Source: Paramacrobiotus richtersi
Lineage: Eukaryota; Tardigrada; Eutardigrada; Parachela; Macrobiotidae
DNA length: 29,834 nt
Reading direction: 5' to 3'
Assembly (NCBI GenBank): GCA_034698045.1
Contig: JAQGAU010000366.1
Coordinates: 1-29,834, forward strand
The translations under genes were made by a program, and so were the position numbers. The notes under the pieces were generated by a model that was given only the letters and a program-made list of their open reading frames with translations, did not search any database and was not told where the DNA came from. Positions 1-10,489 of the stretch are shown in pieces. The first letter of the stretch is position 1; each line of letters begins with the position of its first letter.

Positions 1-232
1 AAAATTCATGTTGAAAAATTAATTCAGATATTTATACGAAGAAAGGTTAATAATATTATTGAGATATTTATACGGTAAAATAAGAAATTAATGAAAATGT
101 ACGAACGGTATTATTTGTATTAACTGTTAGAAAAACTTACTATTAAATCAATTAAATTGAAATTCATGTTGAAAAATTAATTCAGATATTTATACCAAAA
201 AGGTTAATTGAGATATTTATAGGAAGAATTCT
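1..232. repeat. AT-rich tandem repeat, two visible copies
   Basis: The stretch at positions 1-83 (attcatgttgaaaaattaat, then a run containing cagatatttatac and gaggttaat-like text) is repeated with small changes at about 159-232, a period of about 159 bp. The phrase 'gagatatttata' recurs in both copies. The array probably extends beyond the left edge of the window. This is non-coding satellite-like DNA, and no family can be named. Confidence 0.75.
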
Positions 233-1325
233 TCAGAAATTTATAATCAGATTATTATGGTTATCTTGTTGCGTACGCTGGATTATTGTATTAGTGTGTG
301 TGTGCTTTTAATTAGTTCGGAAATACAATGTGTCTTTCGAGATGTACAACTAGTCAAAAATGCATGACGAAGATGGTTTCTGGACTTACTACTTATACAG
401 TCATTCCACACAATAGTCCCATTAACAACCCAAAACAACTGCCGTTATTCTACGTTCTCTCTCTCTCTCGAAATGCTACGCTGCGTATTGTAAGAAAATG
501 TGATATGCGATCGCACAGATGGTATAGATTGAAAAGCGCGTATTTAACGAATTTTTGCGAGAATTCGTTGCGCAATCGTTGCGCAATTGACATCCATGAG
601 GATGATTGCACACTGTTCCATCAACAGGTATCCACAGCATGTCCCGCGGATCGTTTTCCGTGCTGTGGATGAGTCGCTGCCGAATGAAGCCTACGGATGT
701 ACACCGTATTATCCAGCCAGTCAAACCGTGGAAATACGCCATGAAATTGCCCAATTGGCCGTTGGTTATGATCGGTTTCGCCAGGAACGCTTACTGCACA
801 ATCGGTACGGTTGCCGGTTCGTTTACACGTGTTTTTAAATGCGAGACGATGTACGTGTGTTACAAATTTGAAAGTCAGTGCGAGAAATTGTGATGATAGT
901 TATTTTACTTGTTTTACTAATAAAAAACTGCAAAATTGAATTGGCAAAGATAGAAAATAGCAGAAAATTGAAAAACGATAAAAAAGCACAAAATCGACGA
1001 CTGGAAGTTAGGAAAGTTCAAGAAATAAAGGAAAACTGGAGATTCGAACAACTTGAGTCAGTAAAAGACAGAATAAAAGACAAAATTTAGTAGATTTACA
1101 GTGAAAATGCTTAGCAAAGAATTCAAAAAAACAAAGGGAAAAATTAAATTAAAAATAAGTTGGGAAAACAATTGATACGATAAAGAAAATTGCACTTTAC
1201 AGAGGTAAGAGAAGAAAAATGGAAAACCAAACGTATCTTGACCTTGACATAATATTCTTAAATCTTGATGTTAGAAGTGCGTAATTTGCTTTGTGCATAG
1301 AACTTGTGTGGGATATAATTCAGCG
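233..1325. other. Intergenic region upstream of the deacetylase gene
   Basis: This region is AT-rich. The part at about 590-840 has higher GC content and open frames on both strands (see the separate doubtful ORF). From about 890 to 1320 it is strongly A-rich and looks non-coding. No convincing TATA box or initiator could be tied to the gene that starts at 1326. Confidence 0.5.
639..893 (+). CDS. Doubtful small ORF, hydrophobic segment, unknown
   Basis: A single open frame of 84 codons starts with the ATG at 639. In the middle it has a segment rich in Pro, Trp, Leu, Ile and Val (LPNWPLVMIGFARNAY) that could be a short membrane or organelle-targeted helix. Its third codon positions in 640-830 look more gene-like than the flanking AT-rich DNA. 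Other frames here are also open on both strands, no domain is recognised, and the last 20 codons run into AT-rich DNA, so the true end or a splice site may lie near 830. It could be the first exon of an unrecognised gene or chance. Confidence 0.22.
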   Translation: MSRGSFSVLWMSRCRMKPTDVHRIIQPVKPWKYAMKLPNWPLVMIGFARNAYCTIGTVAGSFTRVFKCETMYVCYKFESQCEKL

Positions 1326-4300
1326 ATGGAGCTGCACAATAAACATCTGACCGAACCCAATCTGCTGGACCGCTGGGAAAGGATTCGTGTTGTCCGGGAT
1401 CATCTACAAAAGACCGGTCTACTGCAGCACTGTAACGTCGTTTCCGTACGTAACTTGCCGTTAAAGTATTGAAACAAATCTGTAGTAAAGGTGTAGAATT
1501 ATGTACAATACTATGTCAACAGCATGACTCAGTGTTGGCCTTTTTAGGGTAGACCATCCACACTGGAAGATTTTCAGACCGTTCATTCGTAAGTTTTAAT
1601 GCATATTTTTTTCTGTTCTTTAAAAATCGAGAATATTAAAAAATTGTCAAATCAAAAAAAGATGTTAAAAAAGCAAACTAAAGAATTCTTAAAAAATTAA
1701 AAGATATGTTTTTCGTTCATTTAATTTGTCGTTGATTTATTTTTGATTCTTTATTTTATTGATGTATTGGTGTATTTTACTGCTTAATATGACGGGTTGA
1801 TTTATTGTTGTATGGGTTTGGTACGTTTACCCTGTACTATAGTTGCAAAAAGATACGGTTACTTTATACTGCTACAAGCGTGATGTTTCATTACTGATTC
1901 GCATTGCATATTCGTTGAAACAGTGAAGAATACGCGAACTTTCTGACATTACCGGACGCTGCCATGAAGTTGATGACCGGATTTCAAAAGTTTGACTCAC
2001 TACCGGAGGAGCGCTGGGCACCGGATCTGCACGTTAGCGAGGTTTGTTAATCCTTCCGAAACTGTAAAAAGTCTTTTCAACTGAAATTAAGTGGTTGGTA
2101 AGAGAATCTACTGTGCAACTAAAACATATGCTGTTTGTCATTCCCGGTGTTCACAGGGCTCGGGGGATGCGATACGGTGTGCCGTTGGATGTGTGCAGGC
2201 CGTGGCTCACGAAGTGGCCACTGGACGGTCCACCAATGGATTCGCTGTTATCAGGTGGGTACTGGCAATTTACTGCGCCTCGCACTGCTAGAATAACGCC
2301 AAAAGAGATTTCTCTTGTTAATAAAAAGTTAGAAAGCTTGCTGGAGAATCATTCTCCGAGAATGGCGGTGTTTGGCTTCCCTGAAATGCGTTTTTGGGTT
2401 ATTCAAAGTTTATGCCACGTAGGGTTGACATTCATTCAGTTTTTGGGCAGTTTGACATGATACGAACTAGGATGTGACGAAAGAAACGTATGAAATCATG
2501 ATACGAAATGATGTCGCTCATTCTCACAGTATGGGAGCCTTAGGATCATGACATGATATGATATGACGCATGAAATGTATGAAAGTATGATTTCAACCCT
2601 AATACCACGGCTGTCCGGGGCATTCTCTCTTCCCGACACTTGACAGACAGTGCATACCTTCACAGCATTTGAAAAGTTTTAAACTATCAAGACCTAATGG
2701 AGAACGGCGAATTACACGGCCAAAATGGTATGTGTGAGGCGCGCCATGGTCCACGTTCGTGTTGCGGTTTCGCAGTGATGTTCCATACATTTTAACAAAC
2801 TTTTCCACAGGGGCAGTTGTGAACTCTGGACGCTTTCGTCCCAGTTTACTACGTGAACTAGATGCTATCGTTTTCATTGTTTAATATGTAGTTTTGATAT
2901 CTCTAGTACCTGCTCTTATAAAATATCGTACTGCGTACAAACTCGCATCAGGTTCCCGTTTTATCACATCTGAACGTTGTAAAAATATGTTACACGGATT
3001 TTCTGTTTTTCAGGCCGCCCGGTCACCATGCTCATCACCATTATCCGGCCGGCTTCTGTTTTGCGAACAACGTGGCCATCGCCGCCAAATCGTTGCTGAA
3101 AAGTGGTCAACTTCCGAAAAATCGGTACTGCCAAGAACTTACTATATCTAAAAGGACTGTTAGGTGGCTGTGTGATGTCAGCAGTCAGCGCTACAGCTAA
3201 ATATTCGCTCGTAGACTTCTGTGTTATAGGCCATTTCTGTAACTTGGTTGCATTTCCCTTAGAAATGACAGACTATAGCTCGAAAGATAGAGAGAAAATT
3301 TTGATTAGTAGTTCCAACTACTATTTTGAGTTGTTGGTTCGAAAGAAAAGAGTTGTGATCGTTTCCAGTTAGCATGGAAGTCTACGAGAGCGTTGGCAAC
3401 GCTCTCGTAGATTTCTGTGTTAACTGAAAAGGACCATAACTCACTGTTTTCGGACCAAAGCACAAAATAGTTTGAATTACCATAAACCAAATTTTTTTCT
3501 TAATCTTTCGACCTATAGCGTGCCCCTTCTAAAGGAAATGGGACCAAGTTACAGAAATTGCCCACAACATAGAAGTCTACGGGCGGATATTTAGGTGTAG
3601 CGCCGAGTGCCTACGTCACGCGTGATTGCGCAATCACATAACAGTCTTTTTGATATAGTAAGTTCTTGGTACGGCGAATACTCATCACCCACTGACTGGG
3701 AATATCACATAGATTTCATTGTGTTTAGACTGTTGATTGTCGACTGGGATGTCCACCATGGAGACGGGGTCCAGGAAGCTTTCTATAACGATCCTCGGTA
3801 AGTTTGCCAAACAATGCAAAAAATGACCTTTTCGAAGACTGGGCTACATAGTAAAATTTACTGTTGTATAATTGTAGTGTTTTGTACATTTCCATCCATT
3901 TGAGACACAGCGAAGGCAAGGATTTCTATCCCGAAGGCCCGGGGAAAGATCGGGATAAAGTGGGCGAGGGACGTGGGCGGGGTTTTAACGTCAACATCCC
4001 GTGGTCGGACAATGTATGAATCAACTCATTTCTTGCCTTTCTAGCGGTGTTGTAGCGTTATTTGACCGTTTTATGGGTTTTGTAGGGTCGAAGTGATGGA
4101 GACTACATTTTAGCGTTCCTACAGATTGTGATGCCCATTGCTTATTCTGTACGTCGGTAAACGCATCAAATTTATTAGAATTATAAACTAGACAGAATGT
4201 TTACAAAAAGACGTGAAAATAAGAGACTTGGAAATGATTTAAACAGAAAGAGTGAACTAAAACTCTGAATCACACTATATGCTCCACGTTTATGTAATGT

Positions 4301-5027
4301 TGTTGATTTTGTGTATAAACATATTTATACATGTATGTCGGACCAAAAAAGACGGAATTGCACTTTTCCAGTTCGCTCCCGATATGGTCTTAGTTTGCTG
4401 TGGTTTTGACGCCGCACTGGGTGATTTCGGAGGATGCCGGATCTCACCCTATGGTTTCTGGAACATGACCCGTATGTTGATGGCATTGGCCGGGGGTAAA
4501 GTGGTTTTGGCATTGGAGGGCGGTTACAACTTGGGTATCCTGGAAGAATGCTCGGAAGCTGTCGTTAGAGCGCTCATGGGTCTTCCCTGCCAAACCGCAC
4601 AATCTGGCTCGCTGGTTGCATCATCCAAGGAGTAAGACGAACAGTTTGTTACAAAATCACAAGAAAACTGCATCTTTCGCTAAAGTTTCGGTGTTTGAAC
4701 AAAGGTGTTCCATGGAGATTGATCTGGTTGTTGTATTGCTTTTAGATCAGTTTTAGATATAAAACGGGTGTTGGATACCCAGAATACATACTGGATCAGT
4801 GTGTTACAGTATCGAGGTATGATTCACGCGAAATCTTGCCTATTTTGCTTCCTTGTGTTTGCTGTGTTGTGTTTGCTTCATATTTTGTATTCGCGGTGAC
4901 ATTGTAGTCATTCTCAGTGATTCTCCATCCACCGTCCACCGAGGAGACCGGCAATCCGCAGTGGATGTACGAGGACATCACGAGCGGGTCTTCCGCCAGC
5001 GAGTCAAGCAGCGACGAGGGGGGTTGA
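1326..5027 (+). CDS. Class IIb (HDAC6/HDAC10-like) histone deacetylase
   Basis: Zinc-dependent lysine deacetylase of the Rpd3/HDA1 superfamily. It removes acetyl groups from histones, tubulin or other proteins. Eleven exons join in frame to about 398 codons: 1326-1445, 1548-1588, 1924-2041, 2157-2254, 3014-3124, 3729-3797, 3878-4013, 4086-4148, 4372-4631, 4746-4816 and 4918-5027. All junctions are GT-AG with matching phase. Visible signatures are RPPGHHAHH (exon 5, catalytic His pair), DWDVHHGDG (exon 6, zinc ligands Asp and His), GFDAALGD (exon 9, zinc ligand Asp) and EGGYNL (exon 9). The Tyr of EGGYNL is the transition-state residue; class IIa enzymes have His there, so this enzyme should be active. 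[10 protein letters not shown] and the C-terminal TYWISVLQ part resemble class IIb domains. Only one catalytic domain is present, with no HDAC6 zinc finger in the window. The last exon ends in an acidic serine-rich tail. An alternative acceptor just upstream (after 4905) would give a basic tail ending at 5062. Start chosen: first ATG in frame with the N-terminal HDAC helix. Confidence 0.9.
3125..3672. mobile_element. 548-bp foldback (MITE-like) element filling deacetylase intron 5
   Basis: Nearly the whole intron is one long inverted repeat centred near 3396. The left end (CCAAGAACTTACTATATC at about 3131-3148) reappears inverted at about 3653-3667. AGCGCTAC at 3187-3194 pairs with GTAGCGC at 3597-3603. 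The core is a perfect 14-bp arm palindrome at 3382-3410 (CTACGAGAGCGTTG, one base, then its complement). No transposase ORF is present. The left terminus touches the splice donor of exon 5. A clear target-site duplication was not found. This is a non-autonomous foldback/MITE by structure, and the superfamily is unknown. Confidence 0.8.
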
Positions 5028-5358
5028 CGCCCAGTGGCAATAAGAACCCGAAGAGAGTTTAGTTAGAGTGTTCTTTTCGTGGACTGATAGATCCTGTGTT
5101 TGCTCAGTGTTTCCATTGATTTTGGTTTGGTTTTCCATTTGTTTTACACTTTTATTTGATGTCGTTTGAAATGTTCGGACAAGACATGTTTTCCTAACTG
5201 TTTGAATTCCAGTTCATTTTTTCCAGTTTTCTTACTGTTTGAATATCTTTACCTTGTCCAGATTTGATGGTTTCCTGTAGGTAACCGGGAATTCGTGTAC
5301 TGTAGTTAACGGAAAGTCAGAAGCTGTTTTTTCGAGTCTTGCCTTCGGCGGCAGTGTT

Positions 5359-5364
5359 AATAAA
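5359..5364 (+). terminator. Poly(A) signal AATAAA
   Basis: Canonical AATAAA about 330 bases after the deacetylase stop codon, followed by a GT/T-rich stretch (tcagttgtttgtcatttgg). It is a reasonable 3' end signal for the deacetylase transcript. Confidence 0.5.
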
Positions 5365-5849
5365 CACAACATGATCAAATCGCAACTTTATCAGTTGTTT
5401 GTCATTTGGTCTGCGTCCTGCGAGAACTCGAGAACGATCTTATTGGGAACGAATTTTTTTTGTCAGAACATAGTTTTGCAGCTGTTTTCTTACTGTTGTT
5501 GATGTCCCGATCGTTAAGCCAAGGCAGATGACTCTTGGTTAAGCTATACTTACTATCGAAGGCCCAAAATCGGTCATGTAACACGTCTCTGCTTCATTTC
5601 AGTATAAAAAACTAGTAGGCTGTATACCGAAGTCAGTATCAAAAGCTCCCGTACTTCATTCAATACAAGTTATATTTAAAAATATACTTTGGTTATACCA
5701 ACAACCAACACCATGTTGCACCGGATCGCCCGCACTCTTCGATTGCATTATCCTCTAAACCAATAGAAAAACACACCAACTGGCATTATACAAACAAAAA
5801 AGTGAGTTCCATACTTATATACGTAGTACAATCTGGGGCGTACCTAGTA
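5365..5849. other. Intergenic, nothing recognised
   Basis: Between the presumed deacetylase 3' end and the first family A relic I see no supported gene, RNA or repeat. The open frame on the minus strand at 5402-5584 has no recognisable features. Confidence 0.4.
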
Positions 5850-6200
5850 CTTTCCTCCTCGACGGCGGAATATAAGGACCATTTGGAATGTCAGCCATCG
5901 GCTGTTCGGTACAAGGATTCGTCTAATCAAGAGCACTACTTTACACTTCTGTAATGCAGAAGCACGGAATTTCGCGGTCTCCCTGCGGGCTTACTTGTCA
6001 CATGAAGAAGATTGGACGTGCCAAAGAACCTGTACCATCCCAATTCCCGTAAAGGCTTTTTCTGGGTGTATGCGTCATAGTGATCCCAACAGCAGCGTTT
6101 CATAATAAGGTCGTCGTCATCGCGTCCATGTCTGCAGTTTTCACAGCTCGGATAGCCATCTTTGGGGCACACAGGAAGACTAAGAGGTGCGTGAACGTAT
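5850..6200 (-). pseudogene. Family A cysteine-rich C-terminal domain, decayed copy R1
   Basis: Reading the minus strand from about 6195, the frame gives CPKDGYPSCENC, a charged stretch (DDDD), then RCCWDHYDAYTQKKPL and GWYRFFGTSNL. This is the same domain as exon 4 of the family A gene at 9216-10489 and the relics at 8440 and 24230. The frame runs on to a stop at 5936. The paralogous continuation then appears out of frame: the downstream motif NGPYIPPS is found near 5860-5890, but in another frame and with the middle part shortened. No 5' exons or acceptor are visible upstream. The CPKDGYP part is well kept, so decay is recent, or this fragment is still used as an exon of something not seen. 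Confidence 0.6.
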
Positions 6201-6875
6201 TATCTCTGTCCTTGTATAGGATACGAAGCATAAGGTGCCGATCCATATGCGTAGTTCTGAACATTAGTAATACCATAAACTGAGCCTTGACCACCGCACA
6301 GTAAAGACGTTGACAAGAGGCACACTAACAAGCACATGTCAAATAGTAGCAACCGATCGCATTATTACGAAGTGTTCATTGACTTGATTTAAGTCTCGGC
6401 CGAAGTTTGGGCAGATGCTTATAATTATGTATTTGCCCACCCGCTCTGCATTTTCAAACTTCCAGTGACAAGTACTTATCTGTATGTCTCCTATTATTTC
6501 TTCCACAATTTTTGCTTCAAGTACTTAGTAACATATGCACATTTTTTGATGTCAGCCACAAGTTTCTCTTAGAACCGTCGCTATTCATTCCAGTCTCTCA
6601 CGCCACTCGTCCACAATTCGCAATAGTAAGCACACTTCGAATCGTGCTCAATGCCAGACTAATGCGAGTACTCAGTAAAACATCCCAAAATGTGCAATCT
6701 GTTAGCAAAAAAAGGAGTACGGCTACCTAGTTTGGTCGAGAGGGTGAATCTTACCGTGAATGTCAGATAGTAAACAGTTCCGGAAAGAGAAGGCTATGCT
6801 GGCTTGTCAGCACATTCGCACATTCTCGCTGAGAAGGAACGCGTATTAAAGCGGTACGAACCTGTCAAGGCTAGT

Positions 6876-6884
6876 TATATAAAA
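6876..6884 (+). promoter_or_regulatory. TATA box of peptide gene B1
   Basis: TATATAAAA lies 99 bases before the ATG at 6975, consistent with a start of transcription near 6905 and a short leader. The paralogous position in B2 reads TACATAAAA. Confidence 0.65.
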
Positions 6885-6974
6885 CCCGAGCACTCCTGTA
6901 ACACTGTGTATATTACTGCATGTGTGCATGACACAATATTTCACTTCCTGCGAGTATTATTCGTTGTTTGAAAC

Positions 6975-7486
6975 ATGCAGCTGTCGTGCATAAGTATTTC
7001 CATGTTCTGCTTAACACTGCAAATGGGGCTCTCCTCTGGTGGATTTCTTCCAGCTGACAAGCAGCTGTTATTAGTTAATTACTGGAGACACAGTTCAACC
7101 ACAACTACCGGTAAGTGGGACTGACAGTATTCATGTAAGCAAATTATTAAGCGTGACTTACAGTGTAAGTCTTACACGACTACAGCTAAAAAACGGCGAC
7201 CCTTTTATGAATGGGCAGACTGGAACCTGATGATTATGGTGATATATAGATTCGTTCAGTCTTCGTATTCTTCTAGATTTGTGTCATACAACACATATTC
7301 AATGACCTCTACGTTACCTTTTCTCATGCGACTCTCACTGCAGAATCCCCTGAGCTTGTCTTGCAGCGTCTATGCGGACCTGGAGGAGAAGGACAGTGTA
7401 ATCCTAATGCCCAGGACTGCCGCTGTTGTACGCCAGAACTTCTGTCTAGGTGTCAGATGGATGCGTACCCAGTTTTGTTCCCTTAA
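6975..7486 (+). CDS. Secreted six-cysteine peptide, family B copy 1
   Basis: Two exons, 6975-7110 and 7344-7486, joined in phase 1 with clean GTAAGT and GCAG splice sites, giving 91 codons plus stop. The N-terminus (MQLSCISISMFCLTLQMGLS) is a typical signal peptide. A short variable segment follows, then a threonine run (TTTT) at the exon junction. Exon 2 encodes the mature-looking domain with six cysteines spaced C-x7-C-x6-C-x-C-C-x8-C and ends in a hydrophobic tail (AYPVLFP). It is an extracellular peptide or small protein, probably with three disulfides. The function is not recognised and no database family is claimed. It is closely related to 12908-13444 and, in exon order, Thr run and cysteine pattern, to the family A gene at 9216. 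A good TATA box supports expression. Confidence 0.8.
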
Positions 7487-7639
7487 GACGCTTGTTTTTG
7501 TTTCAAAAATGCGGTCGGATTTGAGTTTTCTTAGCAAGCCGATAGATACTGCTTTATCAAACTCGCCAGTGAGATACCGTTTCATTAGTACTATGTCATT
7601 TATAGCACTTGTCCTCCGCAACTGTCTGCATGTGTGAAT

Positions 7640-8097
7640 TAAGTGGCATGCTGATTTAAGTGGTGCTGTCATCTGGATTCATTAAATCTTAAGTTTGAAT
7701 AATATGTTCGGTTACTTGTGAGTTCTAATTTAAAGGCATTAGCCCTCTGCTGCCCCGATTGTGACATTGCTTACGTAATACGTACGGCGTACTACTTCCA
7801 TGTTGATGTCGGTATACTAACTAACAGCAGGTGCATAGTTTGGACGTACGGTACAGTATGCGCACAAAAACATACGAGATAGGCCGGCCGGCTGCAAGCC
7901 GCTTTAGTCGAACGGAATCCTTCTTTTAAAAAGCCAGAGAAACCTGTTGATTGCAAACCTGGGCTTATTTAGCGTACGTATTTCGTTACTCGTGAGGTAC
8001 ACACACTTGTACGCATTAGGTATAAAACTTTCGAAGTAAGGGACCACACCATTAATCGATTTATCAGCATCCTACCTTCATCTACTTATCCTTATCT
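7640..8097. other. Segment present after B1 but absent after B2
   Basis: The 3' flank of B1 and the block starting near 8098 (gtgtaataaacagtaaacct) are about 460 bp apart here. At the paralogous place (13610-13680) they are only about 70 bp apart. The extra DNA has no ORF of note. Short matches (tcatctgg near 7670 and ttatctgg near 8092) flank it. It is either an insertion here or a deletion in the other copy. Confidence 0.5.
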
Positions 8098-8116
8098 GGT
8101 GTGTAATAAACAGTAA

Positions 8117-8150
8117 ACCTAATAAGTACGAGTGCTCGTACTTATTAGGT
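8117..8150. repeat. Perfect 16-bp-arm palindrome
   Basis: ACCTAATAAGTACGAG is followed by TG and then its exact reverse complement. It sits in a block (8098-8440) duplicated at about 13680-14010, where the palindrome carries four changes and no longer pairs perfectly. It could form a hairpin in DNA or RNA. Confidence 0.8.
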
Positions 8151-8439
8151 ACTCGTACGCAAGTATACAGAGAACGGATTACTGTACATTAGCCGATTTT
8201 GGATAAATTAAACCACCGCAAAACTTAATTCAAAAAATGTTGTCAGTGCACGCCCATAATCAGTCCGCTTGTGTTCTACATGTCAACACGTGAGCTACAA
8301 TGGTGGGATAACATCCACTGCTAAGGCTTTTCTTGAGAAATATTGGTGCAAAATGCGAGTACTGGATCGAGCGTATGCTATCTTAATGCATGCTTGTGAA
8401 ATTGCAATGTGTCACAACATACAAACATCTCAGTCTAGC

Positions 8440-8690
8440 TGCTTTCATAATTTACTGTCTTACTTGGGACAAGGAGATAACGATCATACAACGGTGGAAT
8501 GTTGGACTACCCAAAGAATCTGTGCCATCCAAATTCCCGCAATGGCTTATTCTGGATACATGCGTCATAGTGATCAAAACACCAGTTTTTCATAATAAGA
8601 TCGTCGTCTTCGCCTCCATGTTTGCAGTTTTCGCAATTCGGATAGCCGTCACAGGGACGCAGAGAAAGGTCAAGGGCCAAGGTTTCGTCA
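8440..8690 (-). pseudogene. Family A C-terminal domain, decayed copy R2
   Basis: On the minus strand from about 8690 the frame reads PCDGYPNCENCKHGGEDDD, then CFDHYDACIQNKPL and FGWHRFFG. It is collinear with R1 and with exon 4 of the family A plus-strand gene. After FFG (near 8515) the alignable sequence continues out of frame by one base and soon meets stops. No start or signal-peptide exon is visible. It lies divergently to the gene at 9216, with a 0.5-kb spacer, exactly as relic R4 lies to the copy at 25262. Confidence 0.6.
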
Positions 8691-9107
8691 GTTGCCAGTG
8701 ATTCGGGCAGTTGGCTCTGGGAAAAGAATGTTACACCACATCTGAATGCAAATTCCTTGCCTAACTACAGACAGCTACAGAATGCCTTCAGTTTGTAGAC
8801 GGCCCACTACATACAATTATCCTTAGGAAACATGCACAAAAAATTAAAAAACTCTTTTGGCATGTTATTCTTGCCCATCTAAGTTTCAAACCTGTACACT
8901 ACATATACACGACACCTATACACACAAACAAACTTCAGCCAGAGTGCCAAAAATTTGGAGTTTCAGGAAACACACTCGTCCGAAGTGTTATCGGCTGACA
9001 ACATTAGGCCACTTCAGCATTAGCACGATTATGCAAATATCACTGAGTACGAACGGTAAAATAAACCCGCCTTTTGTGCAATCATCAGAAAATAATCAAA
9101 GCTTCAG

Positions 9108-9115
9108 TATAAAAA
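9108..9115 (+). promoter_or_regulatory. TATA box of the family A gene
   Basis: TATAAAAA lies 108 bases before the ATG at 9216, inside a block (about 8950-9180) conserved at 24990-25230. In that second copy the TATA is replaced by text without a TATA motif, which matches the decayed state of its gene. Confidence 0.55.
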
Positions 9116-9215
9116 CGGTTTTTACCGAAAGTATTTCGCATATTTTGAAATTGTAATGGTTTCACAATCTGCTTGTTTGGAAGTTACAATCATCTTTAGC
9201 TGCTAGGAATTTGAA

Positions 9216-10489
9216 ATGCGTATTTCGTATGGCATACTACTGGTTGTGTTGCAAATGAATGTATTCTATTCAAGCTGTAGCGCCTACGTGCGGCGATGCA
9301 AGCACGGGCCGTGTAAAGGTCAAACATCCGAGCTGTCCACGACGACTGGTAAGTGTATTTGTGCAAGTTTGACCGCTGTATGTATTTATTTCTTCGTGCA
9401 CTGTCTACCCCCGCGTCCGTACGCTTGTTTTGCCAGTTCCTGCGCTACCTACCTAATAAAGTACCTTATTAGAACATTTTATATGAACTTTAAACGACCG
9501 TCGACCACTGAATATATGCATACTAATGTTGAGCCAACGCTGGATGTTATATCTAGCTGCTTACACTCCTCCTGCCGAGTACCTCTACCCTTCCAAAGAG
9601 TACAAGCAATGGATTGAGAATATGCTGATAACAACAACAACTACACTAAGTAAGCAGTGTTTCCTTATGTTTATAGTTCAACTGCTCAGCTTCTTTCAAT
9701 AGTTATGGTATAACTAAAAGCTTAGATGAGACTCGGCTCTTGATCTGCAATTTCCGTACGGTACTTTTAACTATGCAGTCTGCATAGAAACAGATCAAAC
9801 ATTTGCATGACATTGCTGGGTGGCTTTACAGGTTCGATTGAGTTACTGGACGCGCTTTACAACAACCCTCGTCTTAAGCGTCCACTTCCGGATTGCAGTC
9901 ATACAAATCAGTGTGACCCGGCGTTTCCCGGTGTTCCCCGGCGATGCAATTGCTGTAGAAAGTTTTATAACGAAATCATCTGCGAGGTCTATGTCGACGC
10001 AGTCTCAGTCACCGGTACGATATATGATTCCGTCTGCGGTTCGCATCTGGTAGCAACTGTTTGGTTGTCCGTTTCTGTAGATGCGCCTGTACCAGCAAAG
10101 ATCGATGGGTTCTGTCCGAAAGACGGTTATCCCAACTGTGAGTGCATCTAGCTTGAATCCGGATATGCATAAGCCCCTTGGTGCATATCGCTGCTGTCAG
10201 CACCACCACAATGCCTGGAAGCATCAGAATTCTCTTAAACAGGAAGAACCAAAATATTACAGGGATTATTTATCGGATGCCACTTATAGTAGTAAGTGCA
10301 CTTGTTCATACTTGCACTGCATTACTATCTGCGCGCATGGTTGTGACGCCGTTAATATAGATTGCATACAAAACGGGAATATTTGGTTTCCAGGAGATAT
10401 GTGCACTGGAGAGACATATCATACCCTGCCGACGGGGCCTTACATTCCGTGGTCTATAAGATCCCAAGACTGGCCAACCACCACCACTC
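9216..10489 (+). CDS. Secreted Thr/Cys-rich protein, family A, frameshifted in exon 4
   Basis: Exon 1 (9216-9348) encodes a signal peptide (MRISYGILLVVLQMNVFYSS) and ends in a Thr run. Exon 2 (9557-9649) encodes AYTPPAEYLYPSKEYKQW and a second Thr run (TTTTT). Exon 3 (9832-10014) encodes six cysteines spaced C-x5-C-x10-C-x-C-C-x8-C, the same arrangement as family B exon 2. Exon 4 starts at 10081 with GFCPKDGYPNC but meets TAG at 10149-10151. The alignable continuation (RCCQHHHNAWKH onward, to PTGPYIPW and another Thr run) is in the +1 frame up to a good donor at 10490. Compared with relic R1, the stretch between the CPKDGYP and RCC motifs is 4 bases longer, so a real or sequencing frameshift lies between about 10135 and 10180. 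No intron fits. A possible last exon is 11695-11753 (strong acceptor, matching phase, Thr run again, then stop). Extracellular product; function unknown. Confidence 0.6.

Larger units (their letters stand above)
6403..7630 (+). repeat. Segmental duplication unit B1 (promoter, gene and 3' flank)
   Basis: The unit from about 6403 (ttgggcagatgcttataatt) to about 7630 is repeated at about 12200-13610 (B2), and its upstream part alone at about 14160-14582 (B3). The shared upstream phrase is tattcattccagtctctcac (6588 onward; B2 near 12509; B3 near 14320). After the coding exons, the 3' flank (gcggtcggatttgagttttc) is almost identical in B1 and B2. Intron length differs (233 versus 255 bp). Confidence 0.85.

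Noticed and set aside
878-1090. 70-codon Lys-rich open frame with a hydrophobic start
   Set aside because: Lies in A-rich DNA where Lys/Glu/Ile codons arise by composition, overlaps another weak frame, and has no domain or splice support.
10130-10180. Very short intron to repair the family A frame
   Set aside because: Every GT-AG pair tried gives the wrong phase or an immediate stop, so a frameshift is the simpler explanation.
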